This document shows positions 5,628 through 7,393 of a stretch of DNA of 7,393 nt, piece by piece; positions within the stretch are counted from its first letter, which is position 1; the number at the start of each line of letters is the position of its first letter. Location of the stretch: contig PLXB01000084.1 of the NCBI GenBank assembly GCA_003151215.1, forward strand, positions 255-7,647. Reading direction: 5' to 3'. Position numbers and translations under genes: made by a program. This DNA comes from Ignavibacteriota bacterium (GTDB lineage: Bacteria; Bacteroidota; Kapaibacteriia; Palsa-1295). The notes under the pieces are model-generated. The model was not told where the DNA came from and did no database searches. It was given only the letters and a program-made list of their open reading frames with translations.

Positions 5628-6841
5628 TTAGTATGAACTGCCTCCTTCAATGCATATGATGAATCCGAAAGAACCGGCCGAGTTGCCTGAGACCACATTC
5701 CCTCATCCGTTTTCGTGATAAATTTGAATGTGCCCACGACATACGCAATATTCATGATCACGAACCAACTACATTGCCTGATAATCGGTATTCGGATATT
5801 TTGCTGATCGAGTATCCATCCTATAAAGGTAATAATAGAGATCATGCAAAATCCTGAAAGTAAGATGACATACTGTAAGCCTCCGTTGAGGACCATTCCA
5901 AGGACGCTTAGGGCAATAATGAAACACGCAATGAATGGACTGAGCCAGCGTAATAATTTATGTGACCACAGAAGAAACGCATTCTTTCCACCGGAAAGAC
6001 CCAGAAGACGAGGAAAAAAAGATAATGTGTGATAACCTCGTGAAGCGGAACGCGATTTTCGCAGGAATTCATCACTTAAAGAACGATTATACACTTCAGT
6101 AGATATGGACTCAGGTTCATAGAAAACCCGCTTCCCACGATCCATAATATTATATGCAACATACGTATCGTCATGGACAAGAGAGTCCGGAAGTGGGGAC
6201 CACCACGCGCGTCGAATCGTATAATTGCCTCCGAATACATTGACGGTAGAACTGAAGATCGCTTCATTAATCCGAATATTTTGTTCCAGCGAAGCGTAAT
6301 CTATTTCGTAATGATACAATCCCTCCCGGTTACTATCGAAATGAATTTGATAACCGCCCCCAACTGCGCCGATCTCGGAATCGGCAAAATGCCGCACCTG
6401 AGATTTCAGAGTATTAACTGAAAGCGTAATATCGGCATCTGCAAAAAATAAAATTTCTCCGGTGGCTTTTAAGACCAGGTCGTTTAATACTGCCATCTTC
6501 CCGCGCCGTTCGGGAAAGCAAAATGGTTTGATGAGATCATATTTTCTGCTAAAACCGGCAAGCATTTCATTCGTCTTGTCGATTGACCCATCGGAGCCGA
6601 TAATAATCTCAAGGAGTTCTCTCGGATAATCTAATTTCAGAAGCGATTCAATGCAGCGACCAAGGACACTCTCTTCATTATAGACGGCAAGAATGATCGA
6701 TATGGTTGGAAAGTACGATTCGTTTTTATGCGAAGGTTTCGGAAAAAATCTTGCGAGTACACGAATAACCATTGGGTAAAGCAGAAAGCAGTACCCTATT
6801 ATAAACAGTAGAACGATGATAACAATATCGAGTAATCGCAT
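5624..6841 (-). CDS. Membrane-bound glycosyltransferase family 2 (processive-synthase-like architecture)
   Basis: 405 residues. One N-terminal membrane helix (about 4-27) is followed by a cytoplasmic GT-A domain and then two or three C-terminal helices (about 298-318, 322-342, 356-373). This is the layout of the cellulose/hyaluronan-synthase-like GT2 group. Visible motifs are the nucleotide-binding ISIILAVYNEE (48-57) and GSDGS (82-86), the metal-binding DAD in FFADADI (132-138), and HDD (223-225) as the likely catalytic acid region. The QxxRW motif of true processive synthases is not present; the matching place reads RKSRSASRG (261-269), as in many non-synthase relatives, so a single-sugar transfer in a polysaccharide pathway is as likely as polymerisation. 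The ATG follows the stop of the upstream GT4 gene with no spacer, and its own TGA overlaps the next ATG by four bases (ATGA), suggesting translational coupling in both directions. A GAGGAAG lies about 17 bases before the start, too far to be a standard ribosome binding site. Confidence 0.9.
   Translation of the reverse strand: MRLLDIVIIVLLFIIGYCFLLYPMVIRVLARFFPKPSHKNESYFPTISIILAVYNEESVLGRCIESLLKLDYPRELLEIIIGSDGSIDKTNEMLAGFSRKYDLIKPFCFPERRGKMAVLNDLVLKATGEILFFADADITLSVNTLKSQVRHFADSEIGAVGGGYQIHFDSNREGLYHYEIDYASLEQNIRINEAIFSSTVNVFGGNYTIRRAWWSPLPDSLVHDDTYVAYNIMDRGKRVFYEPESISTEVYNRSLSDEFLRKSRSASRGYHTLSFFPRLLGLSGGKNAFLLWSHKLLRWLSPFIACFIIALSVLGMVLNGGLQYVILLSGFCMISIITFIGWILDQQNIRIPIIRQCSWFVIMNIAYVVGTFKFITKTDEGMWSQATRPVLSDSSYALKEAVHTK
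5641..5647 (-). promoter_or_regulatory. Possible Shine-Dalgarno for the glycosylphosphotransferase
   Basis: On the minus strand this reads AAGGAGG, a perfect anti-16S match, inside the last codons of the upstream GT2 gene. It ends 13 bases before the ATG at 5627, longer than the normal 5-9. It may help re-initiation together with the ATGA stop/start overlap, or may simply be the codons for Lys-Glu. The other genes here have no comparable match in the usual window. Confidence 0.35.
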
Positions 6842-7393
6842 TTAACGTTTTGAAACTACTTCCTCATAGACTTCGCAAAAGCGTCTGCCGATACTTTCCC
6901 ATGAGTATTCTTCTTCTGCCATAGTACGGGGAATTGCTCCAAGCTTCTTTCGTAACAAAGCGTCCCTCAAGAGCATGATCACGGCATCGGCAAAAGCTTC
7001 TTTATCGTCACGAAGCAGAATGTGTTCCCCATCACAGGCAATATTTCCCTCCGCACCGATATGGGTCGAGACAACAGCTTTACCGGCAGCGAAAAAGTCC
7101 AGCAGTTTCAGCCTCATTCCACCTCCGACACGTAGCGGACAGATCATCACAGCAGAACGAGTCATATACGGGCGAATATCAGGAACACGGCCATGAAGCC
7201 GAATTGTATTAACTCCTTGTTTTATAAGATGTTGCAGACGATCAGTATTCTGGCCAACGACATCAAACTTCACTTCGGGGATGACCTTAACAATCAGCGG
7301 CAGAATTTCCTTCGCAAAAAATTCGATCGCGTCGAGGTTGGGATCCCAATCCACGCCGCCCACCCAGAGAATATTATTCTCCTCTAATTCTAT
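6842..7393 (-). CDS. Glycosyltransferase family 4 (GT-B fold), C-terminal half, partial at window edge
   Basis: The reading frame is open to the right edge, so the GTG at 7363-7361 is an internal valine codon and not a start: the ten codons before it encode IELEENNILW, which joins to VGGVDWDPNLDAIEFF, the typical opening of the C-terminal domain of a GT4 transferase. 183 residues are visible. The rest of the domain follows in order: a beta strand ending in DVVGQN, then LHGRVPDIRPY, then ICPLRVGGGMRLKLLDFFAAG and AVVSTHIGAEG, the nucleotide-sugar binding region. Where family members usually have a glutamate (KxLEAxAxG), this protein has aspartate (visible residue 99, codon 7099-7097). Such enzymes are cytoplasmic or peripheral and transfer a sugar from a nucleotide donor to a growing lipid-linked glycan; donor and acceptor cannot be read from the sequence. 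The TAA stop directly abuts the ATG of the next gene, indicating one operon. Family call is secure, specificity unknown. Confidence 0.9.
   Translation of the reverse strand: MELEENNILWVGGVDWDPNLDAIEFFAKEILPLIVKVIPEVKFDVVGQNTDRLQHLIKQGVNTIRLHGRVPDIRPYMTRSAVMICPLRVGGGMRLKLLDFFAAGKAVVSTHIGAEGNIACDGEHILLRDDKEAFADAVIMLLRDALLRKKLGAIPRTMAEEEYSWESIGRRFCEVYEEVVSKR

Noticed and set aside
7361..7363. GTG at 7363 as the true start of the GT4 gene
   Set aside because: The frame continues to the window edge and the upstream codons (IELEENNILW) complete the conserved beta strand ILWVGGVDW, so the gene is truncated by the window and this is an internal valine.

Overview
The window is one stretch of a surface-polysaccharide (exopolysaccharide, capsule or O-antigen type) biosynthesis locus. 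All seven genes I can support lie on the minus strand, so the transcript reads from the right edge to the left. The gene starts (one TTG, mostly no Shine-Dalgarno in the usual place), the moderate base composition and a lipid-free Sec signal peptide ending in LFA|QR suggest a Gram-negative, possibly of the Bacteroidota/Ignavibacteriota/Kapabacteria (FCB) side. No taxonomic marker gene is present, so this is a weak inference.

Layout in transcription order: (1) 7393-6842, the C-terminal half of a GT4 glycosyltransferase whose start is outside the window; (2) 6841-5624, a membrane GT2 glycosyltransferase; (3) 5627-4194, an intact polyprenyl-phosphate glycosylphosphotransferase (initiating sugar transferase); (4) 4176-3037, a DegT/DnrJ/EryC1/StrS sugar aminotransferase; (5) 3031-2288, a soluble DPM1-like polyprenol-phosphate mannose synthase; (6) 2227-206, a large fusion of a GT2 glycosyltransferase with a membrane-anchored, catalytically gutted glycosylphosphotransferase; (7) 78-1, the first 26 codons of an exported protein. 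Genes 1 to 5 are separated by 0, -4, 17 and 5 bases, which is a tight operon. Gene 6 follows after 60 bases and gene 7 after 127 bases.

Together the enzymes would make an amino-sugar nucleotide (4), load the first sugar phosphate onto undecaprenyl phosphate (3), extend the chain with glycosyltransferases (1, 2, 6) and supply a lipid-linked single sugar as a donor (5). No flippase, polymerase, chain-length regulator or export gene is inside the window.

The two most interesting items are the fusion protein 6, which keeps the membrane part, the nucleotide-binding-like fold and the C-terminal end of a glycosylphosphotransferase but lacks about 60 residues holding the active site, and a pair of short intergenic palindromic repeats (121-157 and 2241-2273) with nearly identical ends and different but still self-complementary centres. 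These repeats fill the two largest gaps. I see no transposase, tRNA, rRNA, CRISPR array or clear rho-independent terminator, and no gene-free stretch over 300 bases. I found no convincing evidence of an entirely new multi-gene system; the fusion protein is the closest to one.
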